Counted from the stretch's first letter, positions 16,780 through 25,815 are shown. The stretch: 64,000 nucleotides of DNA from Sulfuricella denitrificans (GCA_002632355.1 NSJJ01000011.1:59793-123792); one strand, 5' to 3'. Program-made: numbers and translations. The notes: generated by a model from the sequence alone, not told the origin.

Positions 16780-17289
16780 ATGAGCAAGACTGAAGCCCGG
16801 ATCGAGGAGCACATTCCCAGCCTGCGCCGTTATGCACGGGCCTTGCTGGGAAGTCGTGCGCCTGCGGACGATCTGGTGCAGGATACGCTGGAACGTGCCT
16901 GGGGGCGCTTTCATTTATGGCGCAGTGGCAGTGATCTGCGTGCCTGGCTATTCACCATCATGCACAACCTGTATGTCAATCAGCTGCGGCAGGGGAATTA
17001 CATGCCGGCCACGGTGCCGCTGGATGAGGAAGCATGGAAGGTATCCGTGCGCGCAGCACAGGAAGATGGCCTGGAAATGCGCGATCTTATGGCCGCACTG
17101 AACCGATTGCCCGAAGAGTTTCGTGAAGTGGTGCTGCTGGTGGGGCTGGAACAGCTACGCTATGAAGAAGTTGCACAGGTGCTGGATATCCCCCTGGGCA
17201 CAGTGATGTCGCGCCTGGCACGCGGCCGGGAACGGCTGCGTGCGCTGATGTCAGCCACAGCGCCACCCACCCTGCGGAGAATTAAATGA
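16780..17289 (+). CDS. ECF-family RNA polymerase sigma factor
   Basis: 169 residues. Region 2 is at about 10-75 (RRYARALLGSRAPADDLVQD, LRAWLFTIMHNLYVN) and region 4 at about 100-158 (LNRLPEEFREVVLLVGLEQL, IPLGTVMSRLARGRERLR). It directs transcription of a small regulon that is not identified here. The stop overlaps the anti-sigma start by 4 bases, the usual coupling. The paired GATGTAACAG elements upstream of 16322 are candidates for its own -35 element. Confidence 0.9.
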   Translation: MSKTEARIEEHIPSLRRYARALLGSRAPADDLVQDTLERAWGRFHLWRSGSDLRAWLFTIMHNLYVNQLRQGNYMPATVPLDEEAWKVSVRAAQEDGLEMRDLMAALNRLPEEFREVVLLVGLEQLRYEEVAQVLDIPLGTVMSRLARGRERLRALMSATAPPTLRRIK

Positions 17290-18062
17290 ATCGGGAGAGC
17301 CGCAACTTGCGCGAGGAAGACCTGCACGCCTATGTGGATGGGCAACTGGATGCCGCACGCCAGGCCGAATTCGAGGACTGGCTGGCGGCTAACCCGGCTG
17401 AACGGATGCGCGTGGAAAATTTGCAGAAACAGAATGCCATGCTTCACGCCCTGTTCGATCCGGTACTGAACGAACCTGTGCCAATCGCCATGCAACAAAA
17501 AACACCGTCCAGATGGAAGCCCTTCCGGACGGTGTCTCAGCTTCGTTTTGCCGCCGCCGCAGGCTGGATGGTGCTGGGTGGAGCGATAGGCTGGGCCATG
17601 CACGGCAAGGATGCCACAAAATCGGTCGCACCTCTCGCGCTGGCCCAGCAGGCGGCCATTGCCCATGTCGTCTACACTCCGGAAGTACTGCATCCGGTCG
17701 AAGTCGGCGCAGCGCAGGAAGCACATCTGGTAAAGTGGCTTTCAAAACGCCTCGGTGCCGACATCAAGGCGCCGCAACTGGGCACCATCGGTTATGAGCT
17801 CGTTGGGGGGCGGCTGCTGCCCTCGAACAGCGGCCCCGCAGCCCAGTTCATGTATCAGGATGCGCGTGGCCAGCGCCTCACCTTGTATATCCGCACCGAT
17901 GCCAGGGAACAGCACGAAACAGCTTTCCGTTATGCGCAGGAAGGAAAAGTGGGTGTGTTTTACTGGCTGGACGGGTCTCTCGGCTATGCCCTCTCTGGAG
18001 AAATGGAACGGCAGCAACTGTTGCTCATAGCCGAAACCGTCTATCACGGCCTTAATCCGTAA
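17286..18062 (+). CDS. Membrane anti-sigma factor
   Basis: 258 residues. The N-terminal cytoplasmic part (about 1-80; EEDLHAYVDGQLDAARQ) resembles RsiW/ChrR-type anti-sigma domains but has no cysteines, so it cannot bind zinc in the ZAS manner. One membrane helix (about 87-106) is followed by a periplasmic domain of about 150 residues that presumably senses the signal. It overlaps the sigma gene by 4 bases. Confidence 0.82.
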   Translation: MNRESRNLREEDLHAYVDGQLDAARQAEFEDWLAANPAERMRVENLQKQNAMLHALFDPVLNEPVPIAMQQKTPSRWKPFRTVSQLRFAAAAGWMVLGGAIGWAMHGKDATKSVAPLALAQQAAIAHVVYTPEVLHPVEVGAAQEAHLVKWLSKRLGADIKAPQLGTIGYELVGGRLLPSNSGPAAQFMYQDARGQRLTLYIRTDAREQHETAFRYAQEGKVGVFYWLDGSLGYALSGEMERQQLLLIAETVYHGLNP

Positions 18063-18190
18063 ATTTTCAGCTTCTTGAATGAACCTGCCCTTGTGTCATG
18101 CAAGAGACTCCAAAACTGATGGCGACTCGCGTGCCCGTCAAACACCCAGGAACATTACGATCCGAAACCGCATACCCATAGCTTCTCCTC

Positions 18191-19540
18191 TTAAGGAAAA
18201 ATTACGCTCACTTTGAGCCCCGTACCGTGTTCTCCGGCCGCCAGCGAAAGTGAAGCCGAGTGATAATCCGTGATGCGTTTGACAATGGACAAGCCCAGCC
18301 CGCTTCCCTCGGCTTCGTTACCGAGAATGCGGTAAAAGCGGTCAAAAACCCTTTGCCTTTCCTGTTCAGGGATGCCCGGCCCATTATCCGCCACTTCCAG
18401 CCGCACCCGGCCATCTTCTTCCATCAGGGTCACGCTTACCCTCCCATGCCGGGGGGTATAACGGATGGCGTTATCCACCAGATTACGCAGCAGGATGCCG
18501 AGCATGTCGGCATTCCCTGTGACCAGGGCCGGATCGGGGCCATCCAGCCCAAGCTCGATTTCCTTGTTTTGCGCCGCTGCTGCCAGGTCAGCCAGCGTCT
18601 GGCGGGCGATTTCCGTCAGATTGCAGGCTGCCAGCAAAGCGGAACTGCCACCTGTCGGCTCCAGCCGCGCCAGGGTCAGCAATTGTCCGGTCAGGCGGGT
18701 CGCCCGGTCGGCGCCCAGAACCAGCTTGTCCAGAGCAGAGGCGCGCTGCGCCTCGTTTTCGGCGCGCCGGGCCACCTGCGCCTGGATTTTCAGTGCAGCA
18801 AGCGGGGTACGCAGTTCGTGCGCGGCATCGGCGGTAAAGCGCCGTTCGCTTTCCAGTGCTGTCTTTAGCCGTCCAAGCAGGCCATTGAGGGCATGCAGCA
18901 AAGGAGCGATTTCTGCGGGAGCGGCGCGCTCTTCCAGAGGCGCAAGATTTGCCGGATCGCGTTGCGCGACTTCACTGCCGATGCGCCGCAAGGGGTTGAG
19001 GCCCCTGCCGACCGCAAACCAGAGCAGCAGGGCCAGCACCGGCAAAGCAACGCCCAGCGGCAGCAGCAGGCGCTGAGCCACCGCAGCCGCCAGTTCGTTG
19101 CGCACCGAGTGGCGCTCGCCAACCTGCACCCGGATTTCGCCTTCTTCGTCCCGCTGGGAATAAACCCGCCAGGGCTTGCCGTCAATGACGGCATCTGCAA
19201 AGCCATTTTCCTGCCCTGCCAGCGCCTCAGCCGGGGCGCTGGCAGAACGCAGCAGCAGCCGTCCGCGCGCATCCCGGATCTGGAAGGCGATCTTGCGTTC
19301 ATATTTGTGGCCGAATCCGGCAATTTCCGTGGCGATGCCGTCATCGTCTTCGTCGCGTGCATTCTTGAGGTCATGGCGCGCCTGTGTCAGCAGCACCTGG
19401 GCTGACTGGGCAAGCTGGGCATCGAACAGTTCATCGATCTCATGATGGGCGTCGACATAAATGAATGCTGCTGTCGTCAGCCATGCCAGCGAAGTCACGG
19501 CAAGCAGCAGGACAAGGATTTTGGCGCGCAGGGAAGTCAT
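18191..19540 (-). CDS. QseC-like sensor histidine kinase
   Basis: 449 residues. Two membrane helices (about 7-28 and 157-178) flank a periplasmic sensor. A short HAMP-like linker leads to the dimerisation domain with the phosphorylated His in AAHELRTPLAALKIQA and a HATPase domain (NLVDNAIRYTP, VADNGPGIPE, GSGLGLSIVKRI). It resembles QseC/PmrB kinases. It overlaps the regulator gene by 4 bases and ends the SHP-DHC-cytochrome b operon, whose expression or redox state it probably monitors. Confidence 0.85.
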   Translation of the reverse strand: MTSLRAKILVLLLAVTSLAWLTTAAFIYVDAHHEIDELFDAQLAQSAQVLLTQARHDLKNARDEDDDGIATEIAGFGHKYERKIAFQIRDARGRLLLRSASAPAEALAGQENGFADAVIDGKPWRVYSQRDEEGEIRVQVGERHSVRNELAAAVAQRLLLPLGVALPVLALLLWFAVGRGLNPLRRIGSEVAQRDPANLAPLEERAAPAEIAPLLHALNGLLGRLKTALESERRFTADAAHELRTPLAALKIQAQVARRAENEAQRASALDKLVLGADRATRLTGQLLTLARLEPTGGSSALLAACNLTEIARQTLADLAAAAQNKEIELGLDGPDPALVTGNADMLGILLRNLVDNAIRYTPRHGRVSVTLMEEDGRVRLEVADNGPGIPEQERQRVFDRFYRILGNEAEGSGLGLSIVKRITDYHSASLSLAAGEHGTGLKVSVIFP

Positions 19541-20196
19541 GGTTTATCCACCAGATAGCCCACACCGCGTATGGTTCGGATCAACCCGGCACCGAGCTTC
19601 CTGCGCAGGTGATGGATGTGCACCTCGACCGCGTTGCTTTCCACCTCGTCGCCCCAGCCATACAGGCTCTGCTCCAGCTGCTCGCGGGACAGGGGCCGGC
19701 CGGCGCTTTCCAGCAGCACCAGCAGAATGGCGTATTCACGGGGAGAAAGCTCGACCTGGCTGCCCGCCAGCATCACCCGGCGGGCAGCCGGATCGACTTC
19801 CAGCAGGCCATGTACGATCAGCGGCGCGGACCGCCCTCCGCTGCGCCGCAGCAGGGCGCGGATCCGGGCCGTCAGCTCATCCAGATCGAAAGGCTTGGTG
19901 AGGTAGTCATCTGCGCCCGTATCCAGGCCGCTTACCCGGTCCGCCACCGTATCCCTGGCGGTGAGAATAAGCACCGGGGTATCGTTCCCCGAGTCACGCA
20001 GCCATTTCAGTAATTCCATTCCGGACAGACGCGGCAGGCCGAGGTCCAGCACAACCAGGGCATATTCTTCCGCCTGCAGGGCCAGTTTCGCCGCCTGGCC
20101 GTCCTTCACCCAGTCCGCCACGAAGCCTGACTGTTGCAGCCCGGCCCGGATGCCGTCACCTAGCAAGGCATCGTCTTCAACCAGCAACAACCGCAT
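19537..20196 (-). CDS. OmpR-family response regulator (QseB/PmrA-like)
   Basis: 219 residues. The receiver has acidic residues ED at 7-8, phospho-acceptor D51 in VVLDLGLPRLSG and a conserved K in YLTKPFDLDEL. A winged-helix DNA-binding domain covers about 125-215 (LSPREYAILLVLL, VEVHIHHLRRKLG). It works with the adjacent kinase. The QseB/PmrA type binds two direct half-sites spaced by 11 bp, and such a pair exists in front of the SHP gene (22081-22101). Confidence 0.87.
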   Translation of the reverse strand: MRLLLVEDDALLGDGIRAGLQQSGFVADWVKDGQAAKLALQAEEYALVVLDLGLPRLSGMELLKWLRDSGNDTPVLILTARDTVADRVSGLDTGADDYLTKPFDLDELTARIRALLRRSGGRSAPLIVHGLLEVDPAARRVMLAGSQVELSPREYAILLVLLESAGRPLSREQLEQSLYGWGDEVESNAVEVHIHHLRRKLGAGLIRTIRGVGYLVDKP

Positions 20197-20246
20197 GTTA
20201 TTGAACCTTCATTTCCATGGAGGCCAGTCTAACCGAACCGGCAGGG

Positions 20247-21119
20247 CTATGCACGGGGCAGCCTGGCGGGTACGAACACGCCCTGTTCTGCATCCTGGTG
20301 ACAGGCCACGCAATTGGCGCGGGACCCCACCTGCGGACGCTTCCATACCGCCGCCGAGATATCGTGGTGTTTACCCTGCCAGTATGGCGTTGCAGTGATG
20401 CGCAAGGGTGTTTCACGTGGATCAATCGAACGGCTGATCTTGTGGCTTGCATCATGCTCGCCCCCGCTGACGGGTGTGCCGGAAAAATACCACACCGCAC
20501 CTGCACCGATGGCAAGCAGCAACAGCAATGCACTGAACAGGCGGCGCGAAGGCGTGGCGGCTTCGGGCGCGCCTTCCTTGTACCCGGTGACCATCGCGCG
20601 CGGCAGGTTCTCGCGGTGCCGCCAGCTTTCCAGCGCCACGCCGGCAAGGTGCAGACCGACAACACCGAGCATTACGCTCGCCAGCGCTTCATGCGCTTCC
20701 TTGAATGCCTCGCCGGCCCAGTAAGGCACCCACGCTGCCAGAGGGCCCTGGCCTTCCTGCCCGCCCAGCGTGATCAAGCCACTGACACCGGACAGCAAGC
20801 CCAGCGTCAGCAACAGGTAAACCGCCCAGCTGCCGGCCGGATTGTGACCGACATGGCGCCTGGCCGTGCCCGTCAGCACCTGAAAGAGGTAGGAGATACC
20901 TTCCTTCCAGTTGTAAATAAAAGAAGAAAAGCGCGCATACCGCCCACCGGCAAAACCCCAGATCAGGCGGAAGGCCAGCAGGCCGAGCATCAGGTAGCCG
21001 GCAAAGACGTGCACGTTGAGCCAGTTATCCGAATCAGAAGTCAGCCAGGCCAGCACGAATGTCCCGGCAAACAGCCAGTGGAAAAGGCGAGTAGGGATGT
21101 CCCAGACAAGGATTTTCAT
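20247..21119 (-). CDS. Cytochrome b561 fused to a DHC-like monoheme c module
   Basis: 290 residues. The first 185 form a four-helix cytochrome b561 (WDIPTRLFHWLFAG, LNVHVFAGYLMLG, HEALASVMLGVVGLHLAGV) with histidines for two b hemes. After a fifth membrane helix (about 195-212) comes a periplasmic tail with one c-type heme site, C270-V-A-C273-H274. The tail is clearly homologous to the second heme domain of the next protein: VWKRPQVGSRANCVACHQ versus VWKRPKIGSPANCNACHQ. It should carry electrons from quinol to DHC and SHP. It starts 9 bases after the DHC stop. Confidence 0.85.
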   Translation of the reverse strand: MKILVWDIPTRLFHWLFAGTFVLAWLTSDSDNWLNVHVFAGYLMLGLLAFRLIWGFAGGRYARFSSFIYNWKEGISYLFQVLTGTARRHVGHNPAGSWAVYLLLTLGLLSGVSGLITLGGQEGQGPLAAWVPYWAGEAFKEAHEALASVMLGVVGLHLAGVALESWRHRENLPRAMVTGYKEGAPEAATPSRRLFSALLLLLAIGAGAVWYFSGTPVSGGEHDASHKISRSIDPRETPLRITATPYWQGKHHDISAAVWKRPQVGSRANCVACHQDAEQGVFVPARLPRA

Positions 21120-21128
21120 ATCGCCTCC

Positions 21129-21617
21129 TCAGCGTGGAATGCGGATCTGATGTTCGGAGTAGTTGCCCTGTTCGGCGCCCTGATGGCAGGCGTTGCAATT
21201 TGCCGGGCTGCCAATTTTGGGGCGCTTCCATACCTGCGGTGAAACTTCTTCGTGTTCGCGCACGAACCAGGCCGTTTCACTGATGCGCAACGGGGCCTCA
21301 TCAGGGCCGAGGGCGCCCAGCACTTTTTTTGCCCGTTTATTTCCTGCCCGCTCTGCGCTGTTATTTACCAGAAACGCGGTGATTTCCTTCGCTGTCAGCG
21401 CATCCAGACTGGCATCCTGGCCGAAGTGACTTTCCAGCCCGGCCATCATCTTGCGCCATGAGCGCTCCGGCAGCAGGGCAGGAGGGTAGGCCATGTGACA
21501 GGCGCTGCATTCGTTCTTCCATTTCAGGTTGCTGGTGGCAGGCGCCAGGCTTGTGTTCCCATCTGCCCACGCTGCGCCGCTCAGCAGCAGGGTAAGAATT
21601 ATCAGTGACTGTTTCAT
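21129..21617 (-). CDS. dhc: Diheme cytochrome c (DHC)
   Basis: 162 residues from the ATG at 21617, preferred over an ATG 6 bases upstream because AGGAG is correctly spaced for the former. A signal peptide (about 1-18) precedes two heme sites, C37-S-A-C40-H41 and C141-N-A-C144-H145, on two domains, as in Rhodobacter DHC. In that system DHC passes electrons from a membrane cytochrome b to SHP. Gene order and sequence agree. Confidence 0.88.
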   Translation of the reverse strand: MKQSLIILTLLLSGAAWADGNTSLAPATSNLKWKNECSACHMAYPPALLPERSWRKMMAGLESHFGQDASLDALTAKEITAFLVNNSAERAGNKRAKKVLGALGPDEAPLRISETAWFVREHEEVSPQVWKRPKIGSPANCNACHQGAEQGNYSEHQIRIPR

Positions 21618-21626
21618 CGCCATCTC

Positions 21627-22037
21627 CTATTTGATTGAAAGCAGGTAGGACAGGAAATCGCCCTTTTCCTGGGCAGTACACGCGCGCTCCAGCACATCCT
21701 GGCAATTGCGCTTGAACCATTTTTCCGCCTTGGCCGAGTCGGCAAAGCGTTCATGGTTGGCTGCGGGCGCCAGCGGCAGGATTTCCTTGCCGGTCTTCGC
21801 ATGACGTCCCAACGCTTTTGGGCTGTCGGTATGGCAACTGGCGCAGCTCAGTGTTTTACCACTGCTGTGCAGCTGTTTGGCGTGATAAAGCTGCTCGCCG
21901 CGAGAGGCGGAAAAAGACTGGAACCGGGTGTTTTCCTGCCGAGCCTGAACGGCAAGGCTTTGCAGAAGATCCTGTGGCGCAGCCCAGGCTGCGCCACAAG
22001 CCAGCAGGCCGGCTACAAGAAAGGTGAATCGGGTCAT
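21627..22037 (-). CDS. shp: SHP-type cytochrome c (DUF1924)
   Basis: 136 residues from the ATG at 22037, which has AAGGAG 7 bases upstream and begins a clean signal peptide (MTRFTFLVAGLLACGAAWA); the longer frame start at 22058 is rejected. The single heme site is C65-A-S-C68-H69. A C-terminal pair of cysteines (RNCQDVLERACT) is the DUF1924/SHP signature. SHP is an unusual cytochrome with a displaceable Asn ligand that binds oxygen or nitric oxide when reduced (known of the Rhodobacter protein). It is the first gene of the operon shp-dhc-cytb-RR-HK. Confidence 0.87.
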   Translation of the reverse strand: MTRFTFLVAGLLACGAAWAAPQDLLQSLAVQARQENTRFQSFSASRGEQLYHAKQLHSSGKTLSCASCHTDSPKALGRHAKTGKEILPLAPAANHERFADSAKAEKWFKRNCQDVLERACTAQEKGDFLSYLLSIK

Positions 22038-22080
22038 GACAGCACTCCTTATGAACAACGTAAGGCGTACTGTATGCCCC

Positions 22081-22101
22081 GAATCTTAAGGGAAGCTGAA
22101 G
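22081..22101 (-). promoter_or_regulatory. Candidate binding site of the QseB-like regulator in front of shp
   Basis: On the minus strand CTTCAGCTTC and CTTAAGATTC stand as direct repeats (8 of 10 identical) one base apart, giving the 11-bp period typical of PmrA/QseB dimers. The pair ends 44 bases before the shp start codon, where a -35 region would be. Confidence 0.5.
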
Positions 22102-22138
22102 AGAAGAAAATACGCGGGAGAATCTGCGTGCCCCAAGA

Positions 22139-22543
22139 CTACTTTTTCTCCTTGAGCAGGTCGCGGATCTCCGTGAGCAGGACTTCCTCGGCCGAAGGCG
22201 CGGCAGGAGCCGGGGGCGCGGTTTCTTCTGCTTTCTTGAGAGTATTGATGGCCTTGATCCCCATGAATACCGCGAGTGCGATGATGGTGAAATCGATGAT
22301 GGTCTGAATAAACTTGCCATAGCTGACCACCACCGCTGGCGCGGCTCCTGACGCCTCCTTGACGGTGAAGGCGAGATTGGAAAAATCCACCCCGCCCAGC
22401 AGCACGCCAATCGGCGGCATGATCACGTCGCCGACGAAGGATGAAACGATTTTCCCGAACGCCGCACCGATGATGATACCCACGGCCATGTCCACCACGT
22501 TGCCCTTGACCGCAAATTCCTTGAACTCCTTGATCATGCTCAT
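22139..22543 (-). CDS. mscL: Large-conductance mechanosensitive channel MscL
   Basis: 134 residues (family about 136). N-terminal amphipathic helix ([20 protein letters not shown]), TM1 with the glycine-rich pore [18 protein letters not shown]2 (about 73-97) and a C-terminal bundle ([13 protein letters not shown]). The channel releases solutes on hypo-osmotic shock. Monocistronic. The 216 bases upstream hold its promoter region and a weak CCTGTC/GACAGG hairpin (22682-22699). Confidence 0.95.
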   Translation of the reverse strand: MSMIKEFKEFAVKGNVVDMAVGIIIGAAFGKIVSSFVGDVIMPPIGVLLGGVDFSNLAFTVKEASGAAPAVVVSYGKFIQTIIDFTIIALAVFMGIKAINTLKKAEETAPPAPAAPSAEEVLLTEIRDLLKEKK

Positions 22544-22759
22544 TTTTCTTGCTCCATAGTTAGTTACGGGATAATAACGTCAATTGCATAAACCATCGAA
22601 ACACTTCAAACGCAGGGTTTGGATGAAACACCCGGAACAACTTGTGAGATTCAGGATTTACAGCAAACCACGTCCACCTTTCCTGTCCGTCCCGACAGGA
22701 GGTGCAAAAACGCCGGCGCATGCATGAGCCCGGCTCTCAAAATCACCTAACAAATACAC

Positions 22760-24055
22760 TCAACCGTATCGACAAAAAGTCTCTCTGCATCTGAGCGCCC
22801 CGGCCAACCCGCTGAGTGAACACAGAAACAGGAGCATCAAACCGAGCTGATAATCTGCCCCTGCATAAGCACGAATACCATCGGACATCCTGCCATCCCA
22901 TCCCAGATCCATCGTCCAGCCAACCAGCGGTTGCAGCACCCCCGCACCGAGGAAACTGCCGGTATTCACTACACTGGTCGCCATGCCGGAGAGCGCAGGC
23001 GGATTCACTTCCTTGGTCACCGCCCACGCCAGGGTGAAGCCGGAGGCTCCGGTTCCCATCAGGAAAAACAGTCCAAGGCTGGCCGCCAGCGGCATTTTCA
23101 GCAGGGCCAGCCAGGGTAGCCAGCACAACAGGTACAGTACGAGCCCCGCCAGCATGACCGGGCGGCGGCGGCCAATACGATCCGAAATCACCCCTGTGAG
23201 CATCGCGCCGATGGCAAAACCGGCCAGCAACAGGGAAGTGTGTCCGACCGCAAGTGCGCGTGGCATGTCATACACATCATGCAGAAAAGGCACGGCCCAT
23301 AAGCCGGCAAAAGTAAACAAGGTACCGCCAATGCCGAAATTGGGCCAGAAGCCCGGCCATGTAGCCCTGTTTCTGATGACCTTTAACAGCCCGTCGATCC
23401 AGGGCCCGGTATGAGGTGCATGCGGCGGTTCGCCATCCAGTTCACGCATGGAAGGGAAGCCCGCCTCGCCGGGATGGTTGCGCACCAGAAACCAGGTCAA
23501 CATTCCCAGAGCGATGGAAAACACGCCCAAAGCGGCAAAAATACTGCGCCAGGAGGTAAAATTGAGCGCCCATACCAGCGGCGCAGCGGCCAGAACGGAA
23601 CCGAGATTTCCCAATAGTATGGTCAGGCCGCCTACCGTTCCGAAGTGCCGGTCATGAAACCATACTGCGTTGAGCTTCATGATGGAAATAAACATCACGG
23701 AAACGCCCAGCCCCACCAGCAGTCTCCCGGCTGATGCCACGCCGAGCGTTTCTGCATAGGCAAAAAGAAGAGATCCCGCACCGGCAACCAGCCCGCCAAG
23801 AGTGGCGATTTTTCGGACACCCAGGGTATCGACAAGCACCCCGGTGGGAATCTGCATCAGGGTGTAGATATAGAAATACATCGCTGCCAGGGATCCCAGG
23901 GCGACGCCACTGGCACTAAAGGCAAGCTGGAGTTCACCCGCAATCGCGGCCGGCGCCATACGATGGAAAAATGCCAGCATATACGCCAGAATCAGCAGGG
24001 AATAAGCCAGCCAGCGAAAGCGGCGCATTGCGCGCCGCTGTGACAGACTCAACAC
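22760..24055 (-). CDS. Major facilitator superfamily transporter
   Basis: 431 residues with twelve predicted membrane helices in two halves. The loop between helices 2 and 3 carries the MFS motif (GVLVDTLGVRKIATLG), repeated between 8 and 9 (GVISDRIGRRRPVMLAG). The substrate cannot be deduced. It resembles the NarK/glucarate (ACS-like) set of anion-type symporters only in general form. It begins 24 bases after the pbpG stop, so it may share that transcript. Confidence 0.82.
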   Translation of the reverse strand: MLSLSQRRAMRRFRWLAYSLLILAYMLAFFHRMAPAAIAGELQLAFSASGVALGSLAAMYFYIYTLMQIPTGVLVDTLGVRKIATLGGLVAGAGSLLFAYAETLGVASAGRLLVGLGVSVMFISIMKLNAVWFHDRHFGTVGGLTILLGNLGSVLAAAPLVWALNFTSWRSIFAALGVFSIALGMLTWFLVRNHPGEAGFPSMRELDGEPPHAPHTGPWIDGLLKVIRNRATWPGFWPNFGIGGTLFTFAGLWAVPFLHDVYDMPRALAVGHTSLLLAGFAIGAMLTGVISDRIGRRRPVMLAGLVLYLLCWLPWLALLKMPLAASLGLFFLMGTGASGFTLAWAVTKEVNPPALSGMATSVVNTGSFLGAGVLQPLVGWTMDLGWDGRMSDGIRAYAGADYQLGLMLLFLCSLSGLAGALRCRETFCRYG

Positions 24056-24079
24056 AAAACAGGTATACCGGCCCTTGCC

Positions 24080-25006
24080 TTAACCGAGGCGGGCAATAAC
24101 CGGACGGCTGGATTCCAGCCATTTCTTGATACGGTTGGCATCGGCCGTGCGCGTGTACTTCCCCCAGGAATCCAGCAGCACGATGATCACCGGACGGCTG
24201 GCAATCTGCGCCTGCATGACGAGGCAACGCCCAGCTTCGTTGATGAAGCCGGTTTTGGACAAGCCGATATCCCATGACGGGCTCTTTACCAGCGCATTGG
24301 TATTCTTGTAGGGCGTCCGATGGCCATTATCGTTCACCACATCGTAAGTCTCGGTGGTGGTCATCTGGCGAATCAGCTCATAGTGATAGCCCGCCTTGAC
24401 CATTTTCACCAGGTCTTCCGCCGTTGATACGTTCTCGCTATGCAGACCGGTGGAATCCACGAAGTGGCTGTGATGCATTCCCAACTCCGCCGCCTTGCGG
24501 TTCATGGCAGCGACAAACTGTGGCGAGCCGCCAGGATAAGTCCTGGCAAGCGCAGCAGCAGCGCGATTTTCCGACGACATCAGCGCCAGTTGCAGGGTTT
24601 CCTGCCGCGACAGGGTGGTTCCCACCCGCAGACGGGAACTGGAATTGCGTAACGAATCCACATCAGCGTCACTGATGGTAATCGGCTCGTCCATGCCGAG
24701 TCCGGCATCCAGCACGACCATCGCCGTCATGAGCTTGGTAATGGAAGCGATGGGCGCCTGATTGCCGGCATTGCGAGAAAACAGGGTCTCGCCACTTTTT
24801 TGGTCGACAATCATCGCAACCGAGGAGGCCAGCTGTAAACGGCCTTCTTCAGAAGACGCATGCATTTTCACGGGCTTGACGGCTTTACTTACTTTTACGG
24901 CTTTTGCCTTGCCGGTCTTGTGATGAACAGATTTCTTGTGCGCTGGCGCTGCCACTGCTATCGATGAAGAAAGCAGCACACAGGCTATAAACCACTTCGC
25001 TTTCAT
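24080..25006 (-). CDS. pbpG: D-alanyl-D-alanine endopeptidase, PBP7/8 type
   Basis: 308 residues with a signal peptide (about 1-20) and a basic Lys/His-rich linker (about 22-50). The peptidase S11 domain follows: active serine in S88-I-T-K91, S145-E-N147, and K251-T-G253. It cleaves D-alanyl-meso-diaminopimelate crosslinks in the murein sacculus. There is no C-terminal amphipathic anchor of the DacA kind, which fits PbpG. The ABC ATPase gene lies 92 bases upstream on the same strand. Confidence 0.9.
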   Translation of the reverse strand: MKAKWFIACVLLSSSIAVAAPAHKKSVHHKTGKAKAVKVSKAVKPVKMHASSEEGRLQLASSVAMIVDQKSGETLFSRNAGNQAPIASITKLMTAMVVLDAGLGMDEPITISDADVDSLRNSSSRLRVGTTLSRQETLQLALMSSENRAAAALARTYPGGSPQFVAAMNRKAAELGMHHSHFVDSTGLHSENVSTAEDLVKMVKAGYHYELIRQMTTTETYDVVNDNGHRTPYKNTNALVKSPSWDIGLSKTGFINEAGRCLVMQAQIASRPVIIVLLDSWGKYTRTADANRIKKWLESSRPVIARLG

Positions 25007-25098
25007 GGCATATCCTCCATGTTTTTCTTAACTTTATTCTGTAACGTCAGGATTTCTCATTACTTTAATCCTATATGACAGGTCTGTAAACCGCCGCG

Positions 25099-25815
25099 TT
25101 AAGCGATACAATTCATGAATGCCTGTTCCAGGCTGGCGGCAGCGTATTGCTGGCAGCACTCGGACGGCGTTCCGACAAAGCGCAAACTTCCTTGATGCAG
25201 GATCGCCATCCGGTCACAGATTTCTTCCACATCCGACAGGGCGTGCGAACTGAAGAACAGCGTTCGACCCTGTGTCTTCATGCTTCGCAACTGGCTTTTG
25301 AGCAAAGCGCGGGCCTTGGGATCAAGCCCGCTCATCGGTTCGTCCAGGACATACAGCGCCCGCTCACTGAGAAAACTCGCCGCCAGTCCGATTTTCTGGG
25401 TCATCCCCTTGGAGTAAGCGCGAACTGGCTTTGTGAGCACAGCCAGGTCGAGATCCAGCCGCTGCAGCATGGTCTCGATAAGCACCGGCTGGTAAGTCTG
25501 GCCACGCAGCCTGAACATGTACCGAAAAAAATCCCTGCCCGTCAGGTAATAAGGGGGGGAGAAATGCTCCGGAACAAAAGCAAGCTGTGCGCGCGCCCGA
25601 TGCTCCCGGTTGCTGATGCCGAAAATTTCGATACGGCCCTTGTCGGATTCCGAAAAATCCATCAGGCACTTGATAAGCGTCGTTTTTCCCGCGCCGTTGA
25701 CCCCAACCAGGCCAAAAAATTCTCCCGGATGAACATCAAGATTCAGCCCGTTCAATACCATGCTTTTGCCATAAGCTTTGCTGAGCTGTTCGAAATGAAG
25801 TGCGGGCGTCGACAT
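25099..25815 (-). CDS. ABC transporter ATP-binding protein without an adjacent permease
   Basis: 238 residues: Walker A GVNGAGKTTL (about 38-47), a Q-loop region, signature YSKGMTQKIG, Walker B ALYVLDEPMSGLD and a switch His (FFSSHALSDVEE). It resembles CcmA/NatA/DrrA-type ATPases that pair with a membrane subunit. No permease gene is adjacent (pbpG downstream, proC divergent), so its partner lies elsewhere or has been lost. The substrate is unknown. Confidence 0.8.
   Translation of the reverse strand: MSTPALHFEQLSKAYGKSMVLNGLNLDVHPGEFFGLVGVNGAGKTTLIKCLMDFSESDKGRIEIFGISNREHRARAQLAFVPEHFSPPYYLTGRDFFRYMFRLRGQTYQPVLIETMLQRLDLDLAVLTKPVRAYSKGMTQKIGLAASFLSERALYVLDEPMSGLDPKARALLKSQLRSMKTQGRTLFFSSHALSDVEEICDRMAILHQGSLRFVGTPSECCQQYAAASLEQAFMNCIA

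Noticed and set aside
20217..21242. 341-codon frame opposite the cytochrome genes
   Set aside because: Antisense to two heme proteins with clear CxxCH sites; no family resemblance.
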